Shown here piece after piece: positions 8,367-18,489 of a DNA stretch of 64,000 bases (positions are counted from its first letter, which is position 1; the number at the start of each line of letters is the position of its first letter). A program made the position numbers and the translations under genes. The notes under the pieces are model-generated. The model was not told where the DNA came from, did not search any database, and saw only the letters and a list, made by a program, of their open reading frames with translations. The DNA is from Streptomyces apocyni (GTDB lineage Bacteria; Actinomycetota; Actinomycetes; Streptomycetales; Streptomycetaceae), in NCBI RefSeq assembly GCF_009739465.1, contig NZ_WHOM01000065.1, forward strand, positions 432,313-496,312. The letters are read 5' to 3'.

Positions 8367-9428
8367 TCAGCTCTCCTTCGGCGGTGACTGCGGTGACTGC
8401 GGTGACTGCGGCGGCTCTGTGGACGGCGGCGGCTGCGGGGGCGGCGGGGACTCCGGGGGCCGCGGGTTCTGCGGAGAGCCCCAGCCGGTCGCGTCCCAGC
8501 CGTTGGTGTCCGGCGGACCCGCCTGGGAATGCGCGTGATACTCCACCGACTCGGCGGTGAGCTGCATGAAGGCGTCCTCAAGCGAGGCCTGCTGCGGGCT
8601 CAGCTCGTGCAGGACGAGCCCCCACCGAGCGGCGAGCTCCCCCAGCCGCGCCGCGGGGACCCCGTCCACCTCGAGGGTGCCGTTCCCGGCCTCCACCACG
8701 GTGATCCCGGCGTCGTGCAGCACATCGCGCAGTCGTTCCTGCTGGGGTGAGCGCAGCCGGACGTAGCTGCGGGAGTTGTCCCGGATGAAGTCCGCCATCG
8801 CGGTGTCCGCGAGCAACCGGCCCTGTCCGATGACCACCAGATGGTCCGCGGTCAGCGCCATCTCGCTCATCAGGTGGGAGGAGACGAAGACCGTGCGGCC
8901 CTGGGCGGCGAGGCCTTTCATCAGATGGCGAATCCAGTGGATGCCTTCCGGGTCGAGGCCGTTGACCGGCTCGTCGAACATCAGGATCTTCGGGTCGCCG
9001 AGCAGGGCGCCCGCGATGCCCAGGCGCTGGCCCATGCCGAGGGAGAAGCCCTTGGCCTTCTTCTTCGCGACCGAGGTGAGACCGACGGTGTCCAGCACCT
9101 CGTGGACGCGGTGGGTCGGGATGCCGTTGGACTGCGCCAGGCACAGCAGGTGGTTGAAGGCGCTGCGGCCGCCGTGCATGGCCTTGGCGTCCAGGAGGGC
9201 GCCGATGTACTTGAGCGGGTGCCGGATCTGGTCGTAGTGCCTGCCGTCGATGCGGACGTCACCCGAGGTGGGGCGGTCCAGGCCGAGCATCATCCGCATC
9301 GTCGTGGACTTGCCCGCGCCGTTCGGGCCCAGAAAGCCGGTGACGACGCCCGGTCGGACGGTGAAGGTCAGCTGGTTCACCGCGACCTTCTCGCCGTATC
9401 GCTTGGTCAGGCCCGCGAGCTCGATCAT
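8367..9428 (-). CDS. ABC transporter ATP-binding protein (module 2)
   Basis: About 353 residues from MIELAGLTKRYGEKVAVNQLTF; a GTG nine bases upstream is an alternative. Walker A is GPNGAGKST, the signature FSLGMGQRLGIA, Walker B ILMFDEPVNGLD, and the H-loop VFVSSHLMSEM. The C-terminal end is Pro-rich with repeated PPQSPQSPQSPP, short tandem units of CGGTGACTG in DNA. It shares most of its sequence with the module-1 ATPase, implying tandem duplication. Likely first gene of a four-gene run, though the 162-base gap with repeats and a palindrome suggests module 1 also has its own promoter. Confidence 0.92.
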   Translation of the reverse strand: MIELAGLTKRYGEKVAVNQLTFTVRPGVVTGFLGPNGAGKSTTMRMMLGLDRPTSGDVRIDGRHYDQIRHPLKYIGALLDAKAMHGGRSAFNHLLCLAQSNGIPTHRVHEVLDTVGLTSVAKKKAKGFSLGMGQRLGIAGALLGDPKILMFDEPVNGLDPEGIHWIRHLMKGLAAQGRTVFVSSHLMSEMALTADHLVVIGQGRLLADTAMADFIRDNSRSYVRLRSPQQERLRDVLHDAGITVVEAGNGTLEVDGVPAARLGELAARWGLVLHELSPQQASLEDAFMQLTAESVEYHAHSQAGPPDTNGWDATGWGSPQNPRPPESPPPPQPPPSTEPPQSPQSPQSPPKES

Positions 9429-9443
9429 GCCGACCACGCTAAG

Positions 9444-9492
9444 ACGGGGTCAGGCCCGCTGCCACTTGGCGTGGCGGCGGGCCTGACCCCGT
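9444..9492 (-). terminator. Strong hairpin terminator after filP
   Basis: A perfect 16-bp stem pairs 9444-9459 with 9477-9492, and an inner GCCAC/GTGGC stem extends it. It lies 30 bases beyond the filP stop on the minus strand and before the ABC operon start, separating the two transcription units. Confidence 0.85.
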
Positions 9493-9522
9493 TGAGAGCC
9501 CGTGTCCGGGCTCGCGTACCAA

Positions 9523-10464
9523 CTACCGGGACTGCTGGGCCGGGACACCGCGGGTGGCCGGCTCGTCCTCGCCCGGCGTTCCGGCGGCGGCCACGGCCGC
9601 GCCGGTCAGCGTCGCCAGCATCTCGCGGACGTTGGTCAGCTGGGCGTTGATCGAGTCGCGGCGGTTGGTGAGCGCCGCCAGCTCGCGCTCGGATTCGCTG
9701 CGGATACGGTCCGCCTTGGCGTTCGCGTCGGCCACGATGTCCTCGGCCTGGCGCTGCGCGGTCTCCACGGTCTGGCGGGCCCTGCGCTCGGCGTCCGTAC
9801 GCAGCTTCTCGGCCTCCAGGCGCAGCTGCTCGGCGCGGTGCTCGATCTCCGCGAGCCGCTTCTCGGCCTTGGCCTGACGCGAGGCCAGGTCGCGCTCGGA
9901 CTGCTCGCGGCGCTTGGCCAGGTTCGTCTCGAAGTCCGCGGCGGCCTGGGCGGCCTTGGCGCGGGTCTCCTCGAACAGCGCGTCGGCTTCCTCGCGCTTG
10001 GACTGGGCGTCCTTCTGCGCCTCGGTCCGCAGGACGGTCGCCTCGCCCTTGGCCTTCTCAACGATCCGTACGCCTTCGTCCTCGGCCTTGGACTTGCGCT
10101 CGGCGGCGAACGCCTCGGCGTCGTTCCGCACCTGCTGGGCGGCGGACTCGGCGAGCTCGCGGTGCTGCTCGGACGCGCGGCGGGCCTCCTCGCGCAGGTC
10201 CTTGGCCTCCTCCTCGGCGAGCCGGAGGATCTTCTCTACGCGCGCGCCGAGACCGGCGTACGACGGCTCCGCGTCGGCGACCTGGGCCTGAGCGTTCTGC
10301 GTCTCGAGGTGGAGTTCCTCGATGCGCTTCTCCAGAGCGGTGATACGTGCCAGAGCGCTGTCGCGGTCGGAGACGAGCTTGGAAATGCGGTCGTCCACCT
10401 GAGCGCGGTCGTAACCACGCCGCACCTGCTCGAAGCCGTAAGGGGAGGCGGAAGTGTCGCTCAT
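9523..10464 (-). CDS. filP: FilP, intermediate-filament-like coiled-coil protein
   Basis: A 313-residue protein starting MSDTSASPYGFEQVRRGYDRAQVDD. The N-terminal DivIVA-like motif FEQVRRGYDRAQVDDRI is followed by a long heptad-rich coil (about residues 25-280) full of A, E, R and K. It ends with a disordered tail GTPGEDEPATRG. FilP forms cytoskeletal networks behind the hyphal tip and works with DivIVA and Scy in polar growth (known from S. coelicolor). The adjacent upstream scy gene on the same strand supports the call. Length agrees with S. coelicolor FilP. Confidence 0.96.
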   Translation of the reverse strand: MSDTSASPYGFEQVRRGYDRAQVDDRISKLVSDRDSALARITALEKRIEELHLETQNAQAQVADAEPSYAGLGARVEKILRLAEEEAKDLREEARRASEQHRELAESAAQQVRNDAEAFAAERKSKAEDEGVRIVEKAKGEATVLRTEAQKDAQSKREEADALFEETRAKAAQAAADFETNLAKRREQSERDLASRQAKAEKRLAEIEHRAEQLRLEAEKLRTDAERRARQTVETAQRQAEDIVADANAKADRIRSESERELAALTNRRDSINAQLTNVREMLATLTGAAVAAAGTPGEDEPATRGVPAQQSR

Positions 10465-10647
10465 TGGGTTCCTGTCGAATGAGACCGGTGAGGTGATAGG
10501 GGGAATCCTAGGGGCCGAGGCGGCGTGTCATCGAGCAGTTGCCCGTTTGATCTGGAGAATGAACCTCCTTTTGGGTGGCTAACCGTCGGAACGCTTGCCA
10601 GGGCCGCGGCGGAATGTCCCTGTAGAGCACAGGACATGACGTTCGCG

Positions 10648-13600
10648 CTAGCCCTCTGACTGCTTGCCACCCGAACGAGGGGCTCCCACCGTAGCCCCCG
10701 CCTTGACGCCACCGCCTGCGGCGGACCCGCCGCCCGACGGGGCACCGCCGGTCGGGGCCTCGAAAGACTCCAACGCCTCGAGGACGTCCTGGACACGGGA
10801 GATCTCGGCGTTGATGTCCTCACGGCGGCGGACCAGCACCTCCAGCTCACGTTTGCCCTCCTCGACCAGCCGCTCGGCCTCGGCCTCGGCCTCGCTCTTG
10901 ACCCGCTCGGCTTCGCGCAGCGTCTTGGCCGTCTTCTGGTCGGCCTCCTTGAGGAGCTGCTCGGCCTTCTTCACGGCGGCGATCCGGACCTTCCCGGCCT
11001 CGGAGTTGGCGTCCGAGATCAGCTCCTTGGCCTTGCGTTCCGCCTCGGCCCGCTGTTCCTCGGCGGCCTTGACCAGCGCGTCGCACCGCTCGCCCGCCGA
11101 CTTCATCGTCTCGGCGGACTCCCGCCGGGCCCGCTCGTGCAGCTCCTCGATCTCGGTGGTCATCCGGTTGCGGAGCTCCTCGGCGCGCTCCCTTATGGCG
11201 GTGGCGTCCCGGCGCGCGCCGACCAGCAGCTCGTCCGCGTCCGTACGGGCCTTCTCCACCAGCGAGTTGCCCTCGACGGTCGACTCGGCGACCAGCCGCT
11301 CGGCCTCCTTGCGGGCGGCGCCGACCATGGTGTCGGCCTGCTCCTCGGCGTCCGCGGTGGCCTTGCGGGCCTTCTCCTGCGCGTCCGCCGCCAGCTTGTC
11401 CGCCTCGGCCGCGGCTTCCGACACCAGCAGGTCGACCTGCTCGGCGGCCTCGCTGCGCCGCTTGTTGGCTTCCTTCCGGGCCTCGTCCAGGGTGCGCTCG
11501 GCCTCGGCCCGCGCCTCGCTCCTGAGCCGCTCGGCCTCGGCTTCCGCGTCCTCCTTGACCCGCTCCGCCTCGGCGCGGGTGTGCTCGGCGTGCCGCTGCG
11601 CGCTGCCGACGTTGTCGGCGGCCTCGGCGCGCAGCCGCTCGGCCTCGGAGGTCGCGTCGGCGACCAGCCGCTCGGCCTCGGCGGTGGACTCGGTACGGAG
11701 CCGTTCCGCTTCAGTGGTCGCTTCGTCGCGTACGCGCTCGGCTTCGGCGATCGACTCCGTGCGCAGCCGCTCGGCTTCGGCGATGGTCTCCGTGCGCAGC
11801 CGCTCGGCTTCGGCGGTCGTCTCCTCGTGCAGCCGCTCGGCCTCGCTGGTCGCCTCGCTGATCAGCGCGTCGGCCTGGGCGGCCGCGTCGCCACGGATGC
11901 GGTTGGCGTCCTCGCGGGCCTCGGCGCGGGTGCGCGACGCGTCCCGCTCGGCGGACGCCACCGTGTCCGACGCCTCGGTACGCAGCCGCTGGGCGTGCTC
12001 GGACGCCTCCGACCTGACCCGCTCGGCCTCGGTGATCGCCTCCGTCGTGGTGCGCTCGGCCAGCGCCTTGGCGGCGTCGGTCTCCTCCTGCGCCTCGGTC
12101 CTGAGCCGGGTGGCGTCGGCGGCCGCCCGCTCCCGCTCGGCGTGGGCGTCCGCCCGTACCCGGTCGGCCTCCTCCTGGGCCTCGGTCCTGACGCGCTCCG
12201 CGGCGTGCTCGGCGGCCGACCGCAGCCCGGCGATCTCCTCCTCCGCCTGCTCCTGAAGCCCGGCGACCGAGTCGCGCACCTGCTGGGCGGTCAGCTCGGC
12301 GGCGGCGACCAGGTCGGTGGCCCGCTGGTCCGCCTCCTCGACCAGCCGGTGCGCCTCGGCCTGCGCCTCGTCCACCCGCTTGCGGGCCGCCGCGAGCAGC
12401 TCCTCGCTCTGCTCACCGGCCCGCTCCCGCTCACGGTCGGCGTCGGCGCGCGCGGCGGTCAGCAGCTCCTCGGCCTCGCGGCGGCGGCGGCCGGCCTCCT
12501 CCTGAGCCGCGGACAGCTCCTCGGCGGCCTGCGCGGAGACCCGCTCGGCGGCGGCGGTCGCCTCGGCCCGTACCCGATCGGCGCTCTCCTGCGCCTCGGT
12601 CTTCAGCCGCTCCGCCTCACCGGCCGCCTCACTGCGCAGCCGGGCCGCGGCCGCCTCGCCGTCGGCGCGGTTCTCGGCGGCCTCGGCGGCGGCCTCGGTA
12701 CGCAGCCGCTCGGCCTCCGCCTCGGCCTGCGCCTGGAGCGTACGCACCCGCTCGGCGGCCTCGGCGCGCAGCCGCTCGGTCTCCTCGGCGGCCTCCCGGC
12801 GCAGCCGCTCGGCCTCGGCGCTGGCCTCGCTGACCGTCTGCTCGGCAGCGGTCAGCCGCTCCTCGGCCTCCGTGCGCAGCCGCTCCATCTCGGCGGCGGC
12901 CTCGGTCTGCCGCTGGGTGATGCTCTGCTCGGCCTCGTCCGCCAGCCGCTGGGCCGCCCGCTCGGCCTCGGCCTTGATCGCCTCGGCCTGGTCGGCGGCC
13001 TCCGCGCGGTGCCGCTCGGCCTCCGCGCGGGTGCGCTCCAGGGTCTCCTCGGCCTGCCTGCGCAGCGTGGTGGCGCGCTCGATGGCCTCGGTGCGCGCCC
13101 GCTCGGCCTCGGTGGTCGCGGCCGTACGCAGCTCGTCGCCGTCGGCCCTGGCCTTGGTCAGCAGTTCCTCGGCGGAGCTGGCCGCCTCCTCGATCTGCTG
13201 GACGGCCTCGCGCCGCGCCTCGCCACGGATGCGCTCGCCCTCGGCGACCGCGTCCGCGCGCAGCTGCTCGGCCTCGCCGCGCAGCCGCCGCGCCTCCTCC
13301 TGGAGCTCGACGGTCTTGGCGCGGTACTCCTTGGTGTCGTCCTTCGCCGCGCCCTTGAGCTCGGTGGCGATGTCGTGGGCCTCGTCCCGCAGCCGGTCGG
13401 CCTCGGCCTCGGCCTCACGGCGGATGCGCTCGGCCTCCTCGGTCGCGGCGGCGGTGGTCGCCTTGGCGTCGGCGGAGGCCTTGGTGAGCACCTCCTCAGC
13501 GGTACGGGCCGCGGTGGCCAGCTGGGACGCGGCCTCCTCGGCGGTTTCCGTACGGGCCTTCTCGCGCGCCTCGGCGATCAGCTTCTCGGCCTCGGCGCGG

Positions 13601-14607
13601 GCGTCGGCCAGTGCCTGCTGGGCTTCGGCCTTGGCGGTCTCGGCCTCCTTGGTGGCCTCGTCGACCAGCCGGGCGACCTGCTCCCTGGCGGTGCGGGTGC
13701 GTTGTTCGTTGGCGGCGTCGGCCGCGGCCAGCCGCTTGGCCGCCGCGTCCTTCGCCTCGGTGACGACCTTCTCGGCCTCGCCGCGCGCCGTGCGAAGCGC
13801 CGTCTCCGCCTCCTGCATCCGCTGCTCGGCATTGCGGCTGAGCTCGGTGGCCTGGCGGCGGGACGACTCGGCCTCGGTCGCGGTGCTGGAGCGGAGCTGC
13901 TCGGCGTGGTCGGTGGCCTCCTGGGCCTGCGTCGACGCGGCGTTCAGCAGCCGTTCGGCGTCGGCGCGGGCGCGGCGCAGGATCGCCTCCGCCTCGGCGC
14001 GCGCGGCCTCGGCCTCGCCGCTGAGGCGCTGGCTGGCCTCCGCGGTGAGCCGGGCGGCCTCGGCGCGGGCGGCGGCCAGCGCCTGGTCGGCCTCGGCGCG
14101 GGACTCGTCGAGCAGCCGGCGGGCCTGCTGCTCGGTGCGGTTCCTGAGCTGCTCGGCCCAGGCGACGTTCTCGTTGACATGCGACTCGACGGTCTGCCGC
14201 CGCTCGGCGAGCTCCTGGTCGAGCTGCTGCCGCCGGGACACCGCCTCGCCGTGCAACTCGGCCTGTAGCCGGGCCTGCTGCTCGGCGTGTTCCTGGAGGA
14301 TGCGCTGGGTCTGCGCGCGGGCGTCGCGGAGTTCCCGCTCGGCGTCGGCGCGCAGCTGGTCGGCCTGGGCCTGGGCGTTCCGCAGCAGCTGCTCGGCCTG
14401 GTAGCCGAGGTCAGCGCTGTCGTAGGCAGGGCGATTCGCGAGGTTGCGCCGCGCCTCGTGGAGCTTGGCGCGCAACACCTCGACCTGATAGCCGAGGTCC
14501 TCGGCGTGCTGGACGGCCTTCTCCCGCTCGGTCTTCAGCCGTTCCATCTCGGCTTCGAACCGTGAGAGGTGGTCGACGTCAGCCTCCTGGCGTTCGTAGC
14601 CCCGCAC
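10648..14607 (-). CDS. scy: Scy, polarisome coiled-coil scaffold
   Basis: A 1319-residue, almost entirely coiled-coil protein that begins VRGYERQEADVDHLSRFEAEMERLKTE at GTG. The N-terminal half has repeating runs such as AEAERLRTEA spaced in heptads and in longer 51-residue-like registers. The tail (last about 45 residues) is Gly/Ser-rich and ends GGKQSEG. Scy organises tip assemblies and branching with DivIVA and FilP. Repetitive, high-GC coding DNA gives very long spurious frames on the other strand. The 183-base gap to filP holds an imperfect hairpin near 10613-10638. Length fits the S. coelicolor protein (about 1326 residues). Confidence 0.96.
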   Translation of the reverse strand: MRGYERQEADVDHLSRFEAEMERLKTEREKAVQHAEDLGYQVEVLRAKLHEARRNLANRPAYDSADLGYQAEQLLRNAQAQADQLRADAERELRDARAQTQRILQEHAEQQARLQAELHGEAVSRRQQLDQELAERRQTVESHVNENVAWAEQLRNRTEQQARRLLDESRAEADQALAAARAEAARLTAEASQRLSGEAEAARAEAEAILRRARADAERLLNAASTQAQEATDHAEQLRSSTATEAESSRRQATELSRNAEQRMQEAETALRTARGEAEKVVTEAKDAAAKRLAAADAANEQRTRTAREQVARLVDEATKEAETAKAEAQQALADARAEAEKLIAEAREKARTETAEEAASQLATAARTAEEVLTKASADAKATTAAATEEAERIRREAEAEADRLRDEAHDIATELKGAAKDDTKEYRAKTVELQEEARRLRGEAEQLRADAVAEGERIRGEARREAVQQIEEAASSAEELLTKARADGDELRTAATTEAERARTEAIERATTLRRQAEETLERTRAEAERHRAEAADQAEAIKAEAERAAQRLADEAEQSITQRQTEAAAEMERLRTEAEERLTAAEQTVSEASAEAERLRREAAEETERLRAEAAERVRTLQAQAEAEAERLRTEAAAEAAENRADGEAAAARLRSEAAGEAERLKTEAQESADRVRAEATAAAERVSAQAAEELSAAQEEAGRRRREAEELLTAARADADRERERAGEQSEELLAAARKRVDEAQAEAHRLVEEADQRATDLVAAAELTAQQVRDSVAGLQEQAEEEIAGLRSAAEHAAERVRTEAQEEADRVRADAHAERERAAADATRLRTEAQEETDAAKALAERTTTEAITEAERVRSEASEHAQRLRTEASDTVASAERDASRTRAEAREDANRIRGDAAAQADALISEATSEAERLHEETTAEAERLRTETIAEAERLRTESIAEAERVRDEATTEAERLRTESTAEAERLVADATSEAERLRAEAADNVGSAQRHAEHTRAEAERVKEDAEAEAERLRSEARAEAERTLDEARKEANKRRSEAAEQVDLLVSEAAAEADKLAADAQEKARKATADAEEQADTMVGAARKEAERLVAESTVEGNSLVEKARTDADELLVGARRDATAIRERAEELRNRMTTEIEELHERARRESAETMKSAGERCDALVKAAEEQRAEAERKAKELISDANSEAGKVRIAAVKKAEQLLKEADQKTAKTLREAERVKSEAEAEAERLVEEGKRELEVLVRRREDINAEISRVQDVLEALESFEAPTGGAPSGGGSAAGGGVKAGATVGAPRSGGKQSEG

Positions 14608-14626
14608 TGCGCGGTCCCATCCTTCC

Positions 14627-14703
14627 CCAAGCTCTCAGCTCGCTTCGAGAGGGGAGACCCCACTCCAAGCCCTCAGCTCGTTCGAGCAGGGGAGACCCCA
14701 CTC
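14627..14703. repeat. Two tandem 38-bp extragenic repeats
   Basis: Two copies of a unit reading CCAAGCTCTCAGCTCG...GGGGAGACCCCACTC occupy 14627-14665 and 14666-14703, with a few differences. Similar GAGCAGGGGAGACCCC units are, from memory, dispersed in streptomycete intergenic regions. They lie upstream of the scy start and might be untranslated leader. Confidence 0.7.
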
Positions 14704-14833
14704 CTGGTCGCAAGCCTCTCCAAGCGAGCTCCGCCCATCCGCTGAACGGGGCCCCCGGGGAATGGTGTCAGATCAACGGGGCAGTAGGGACCGCTGCCCC
14801 GATGCTTGCCCCCCGAAACCCGGACCCCGGACC

Positions 14834-14861
14834 GCGATCGCCCGGCACGCCGGGCGATCGC
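14834..14861 (-). terminator. Hairpin terminator after methylmalonyl-CoA epimerase gene
   Basis: GCGATCGCCCGG, a CACG loop, and CCGGGCGATCGC form a perfect 12-bp stem about 30 bases past the epimerase stop, on the strand leading toward scy. It separates the epimerase transcript from the scy promoter region. Confidence 0.75.
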
Positions 14862-14892
14862 CCCTCACCCTACCGGCCCAGGTATGGGGACA

Positions 14893-15333
14893 TCAGTGCT
14901 CGGCTGGCGGCTCCGGGGCAGAAGTGACGAGTTCGGTCAGTACGCCATGGCAGTCCTTGGGGTGCAGGAAGGTGATCCGGGAGTCCATGGAACCGCGCCG
15001 GGGCTCCTCGTACAGCACCCTGACGCCCTTGCCCCCGATGGCCGCGGCGTCCGCGTCCACGTCCGGGGTGCCGAAGGCGATGTGGTGGACACCCTCGCCG
15101 TTCTTGGCCAGCCACTTGGCGACGGTGGACTCGTCGTTGACGGGCTCCAGAAGCTGGAGATAGGTGGCACCGCCGTCCGAGGTCTCGTTGATCTTCAGCA
15201 TGGCCTCACGTACGCCCTGCTCTTCGTTGACCTCGGTGTGGAACACCTCGAATCCGTAGGTGGAGCGGTAGAACTCAACTGTCTTGTCGAGATCGAAACA
15301 AGCGATTCCGATGTGGTCGATGCGCGTCAGCAT
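14893..15333 (-). CDS. mce: Methylmalonyl-CoA epimerase
   Basis: A 146-residue vicinal-oxygen-chelate protein beginning MLTRIDHIGIACFDLDKTVEFY. GGAGAG immediately precedes the ATG; the open frame extends further upstream but through the intergenic region. Metal ligands of the family are visible: the His in RIDHIGIA, Gln/Glu in YLQLLEP, the His in GVHHIAFG and Glu in LTELVTS. It interconverts (R)- and (S)-methylmalonyl-CoA, linking propionyl-CoA metabolism with the B12 mutases. It is divergent from the thiolase gene and close to meaB, consistent with a shared acyl-CoA theme. Confidence 0.94.
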   Translation of the reverse strand: MLTRIDHIGIACFDLDKTVEFYRSTYGFEVFHTEVNEEQGVREAMLKINETSDGGATYLQLLEPVNDESTVAKWLAKNGEGVHHIAFGTPDVDADAAAIGGKGVRVLYEEPRRGSMDSRITFLHPKDCHGVLTELVTSAPEPPAEH

Positions 15334-15473
15334 CTCTCCAGTGCAGCGTCTCCAGGCGTGATTACGCAACGTGCGCGCGATCACACTGGCTGGCCGGTGA
15401 CGCTGGCGGGTACCGGTCAGTACATTGCAAGTAAACCCTCGTTCACTCCCTCTCATCCAAGGGGCCGTGCCTC

Positions 15474-16670
<1,197 letters not shown>

Positions 16671-16676
<6 letters not shown>

Positions 16677-16739
16677 TCCGCGTACGCAGGAGTGCGTGAT
16701 CCGCGTACGTGGAGGCGCGTGATCCCCGTACGCACTTGA
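16671..16739. repeat. Three 23-bp tandem repeats overlapping the thiolase stop
   Basis: Units of 23 bp starting GCGTGATCC occur at 16671-16693, 16694-16716 and 16717-16739; the third is more diverged. The thiolase TGA (16674-16676) is within the first unit. Confidence 0.85.
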
Positions 16740-16745
16740 TCCGCT

Positions 16746-16780
16746 GAGCCGCGTACGCGAATGATCGGCGTACGCGGCTC
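16746..16780 (+). terminator. Perfect 13-bp hairpin between thiolase gene and meaB
   Basis: GAGCCGCGTACGC (16746-16758), a nine-base loop, and GCGTACGCGGCTC (16768-16780). It sits 70 bases after the thiolase stop and about 30 before meaB. It may terminate the thiolase transcript or attenuate read-through. Confidence 0.65.
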
Positions 16781-16809
16781 GACAGACCCGCCCGGAGAAC
16801 GGAGTTGTG

Positions 16810-17766
16810 ATGGTGGACGTCCCCCAGCTGGTGGCCCAGGCCCGGGAGGGCAGGCCGAGGGCCGTGGCCCGGCTGATCTCGCTCGTGGAGGGGGCGTCCC
16901 CACAGCTGCGTGAGGTGATGGCCGCGCTGGCGCCGCTGGCCGGCGGCGCGTACGTCGTCGGCCTCACCGGCTCGCCCGGTGTCGGTAAGTCGACCTCGAC
17001 CTCGGCACTGGTCAGCGCCTACCGCAGGGCGGGCAAGCGGGTCGGCGTCCTGGCCGTCGACCCGTCCTCGCCGTTCTCCGGCGGCGCGCTGCTCGGTGAC
17101 CGGGTCCGGATGTCGGAGCACGCGTCCGACCCCGGCGTCTACATCCGCTCCATGGCCACCCGCGGCCACCTCGGCGGCCTGGCCTGGGCGGCGCCGCAGG
17201 CCATCCGGGTGCTGGACGCGGCGGGCTGCGACGTGGTCCTGGTCGAGACGGTGGGTGTCGGACAGTCCGAGGTCGAGATCGCCTCGCAGGCGGACACCTC
17301 GGTGGTGCTGCTCGCGCCCGGCATGGGCGACGGCATTCAGGCGGCGAAGGCCGGAATCCTGGAGATCGGCGACGTCTACGTGGTCAACAAGGCGGACCGG
17401 GACGGCGCCGACGCCACCGCCCGCGAGCTCAACCACATGCTGGGGCTCGGCGAGTCCCGGGGCCCTGGCGCCTGGCGGCCGCCCATCGTGAAGACGGTCG
17501 CGGCCCGGGGTGAGGGCATCGACGAGGTGGTCGAGGCGCTGGAGAAGCACCGTGCCTGGATGGAGGAGCGGGGCGCGCTCGCGGAGCGGCGGCTGGCCCG
17601 GGCGTCCCATGAGGTGGAGACCATCGCGGTCACGGCCCTGCGGGAGCGGATCGGCGATCTGCACGGCGATCGGCGCCTGAGCGCCCTGGCGGAGCGCATC
17701 ACCGCCGGTGAGCTGGACCCGTACGCGGCGGCCGACCAGCTGGTGGCGGGCCTCACCGAGCGCTGA
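16810..17766 (+). CDS. meaB: MeaB, methylmalonyl-CoA mutase-associated GTPase
   Basis: A 318-residue G3E-family GTPase. The ATG at 16810 is favoured over GTG 16807 because CGGAG lies at a five-base spacing. Walker A is GSPGVGKSTS, followed by VLAVDPSSPFSGGALLGDRVRM (switch I), VETVGVGQSEVE (switch II) and NKADRDGAD (the NKxD guanine motif). MeaB loads and protects adenosylcobalamin on acyl-CoA mutases. The mutase genes are not adjacent, but icmA is 12 kb downstream and the epimerase is next door. Confidence 0.94.
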   Translation: MVDVPQLVAQAREGRPRAVARLISLVEGASPQLREVMAALAPLAGGAYVVGLTGSPGVGKSTSTSALVSAYRRAGKRVGVLAVDPSSPFSGGALLGDRVRMSEHASDPGVYIRSMATRGHLGGLAWAAPQAIRVLDAAGCDVVLVETVGVGQSEVEIASQADTSVVLLAPGMGDGIQAAKAGILEIGDVYVVNKADRDGADATARELNHMLGLGESRGPGAWRPPIVKTVAARGEGIDEVVEALEKHRAWMEERGALAERRLARASHEVETIAVTALRERIGDLHGDRRLSALAERITAGELDPYAAADQLVAGLTER

Positions 17767-17827
17767 CAGCCCAAGCGCTGACAGTCCGGGTGCGGGAGGC
17801 CGCTAGCCGAGGGGCAGGCCCTAGGCC

Positions 17828-18304
17828 CTAGCTCCGGCCGCGCTGCTCGCGGAGGTGCTCGGCGACGGGTTGCAGGGTCGCCCGCAGCTCCTGCAGGCGC
17901 TCGGGGTCGATCATGTCGATAAAGTGCCTGCGTACGGACGACACATGGTGCGGCGCGACCTTCTGCATGGTGGCCAGGCCATGGTCGGTGAGCACGGCGA
18001 ACAGCCCGCGCCGGTCCGACTCGCAGTTCGCCCGGCGGACCAGGCCCGCGTTCTCCATACGGGTGATCTGGTGCGAGAGCCGGCTCTTGGACTGCAGGGT
18101 CGAGGTGGCCAGATCGCTCATCCGCATGCGCAGCTCCTCCGCCTCAGAGAGGTTGACCAGGATCTCGTAGTCGTTGTTGGTCAGCCCGAAGGGCTGGAGG
18201 TCCTTCTCAAGCTGGTGCATCAGCAGCCTGCTGACGTCCAGATGGGTACGCCAGGCGCACTGCTCGGCGTCGGTCAGCCAGGGGGTGGCCGTCTCGGTCT
18301 CCAT
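17828..18304 (-). CDS. absC: AbsC, MarR-family pleiotropic regulator
   Basis: A 158-residue winged-helix protein. The recognition region reads MSDLATSTLQSKSRLSHQITRMENAGLVRR (about residues 64-93), followed by a wing with CESDRRGLFAVLT. Length and position after meaB agree with SCO5405/AbsC, which influences antibiotic production and zinc-dependent control in S. coelicolor (established there, assumed here). The upstream region is unusually AT-rich for this genome. If not AbsC it is at least a MarR of the same subgroup. Confidence 0.85.
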   Translation of the reverse strand: METETATPWLTDAEQCAWRTHLDVSRLLMHQLEKDLQPFGLTNNDYEILVNLSEAEELRMRMSDLATSTLQSKSRLSHQITRMENAGLVRRANCESDRRGLFAVLTDHGLATMQKVAPHHVSSVRRHFIDMIDPERLQELRATLQPVAEHLREQRGRS

Positions 18305-18345
18305 AAATCGATTCTACCTAAGAAGTTGAAATGTAAATGAATGAG
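18305..18345 (-). promoter_or_regulatory. AT-rich absC promoter/operator region
   Basis: A run of about 40 bases of clearly lower GC precedes absC, including ATTCTACCTAAGAAGTTGAA, an imperfect inverted repeat. On the minus strand TAGAAT could serve as a -10 element. Autoregulation by AbsC is plausible but inferred. Confidence 0.35.
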
Positions 18346-18489
18346 GGGTCGTCTCGACGCGGCACTCGGACGCGGTACGCCAGGGGCGCACGCGTTCGAT
18401 GTCACACTCCGCAGACTACCGCTCACCGCACGGAGTGATGCAGGGGGTAGCCGACCTGGCCGGATACCCCCCGCCACCTGCCACCCGGC

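Noticed and set aside
11137..14268. Open frame of 1043 codons on the plus strand, opposite scy
   Set aside because: It mirrors the repetitive GC-rich scy coding DNA; composition is Gly/Leu/Arg-rich, with no ribosome binding site and no recognisable domain.
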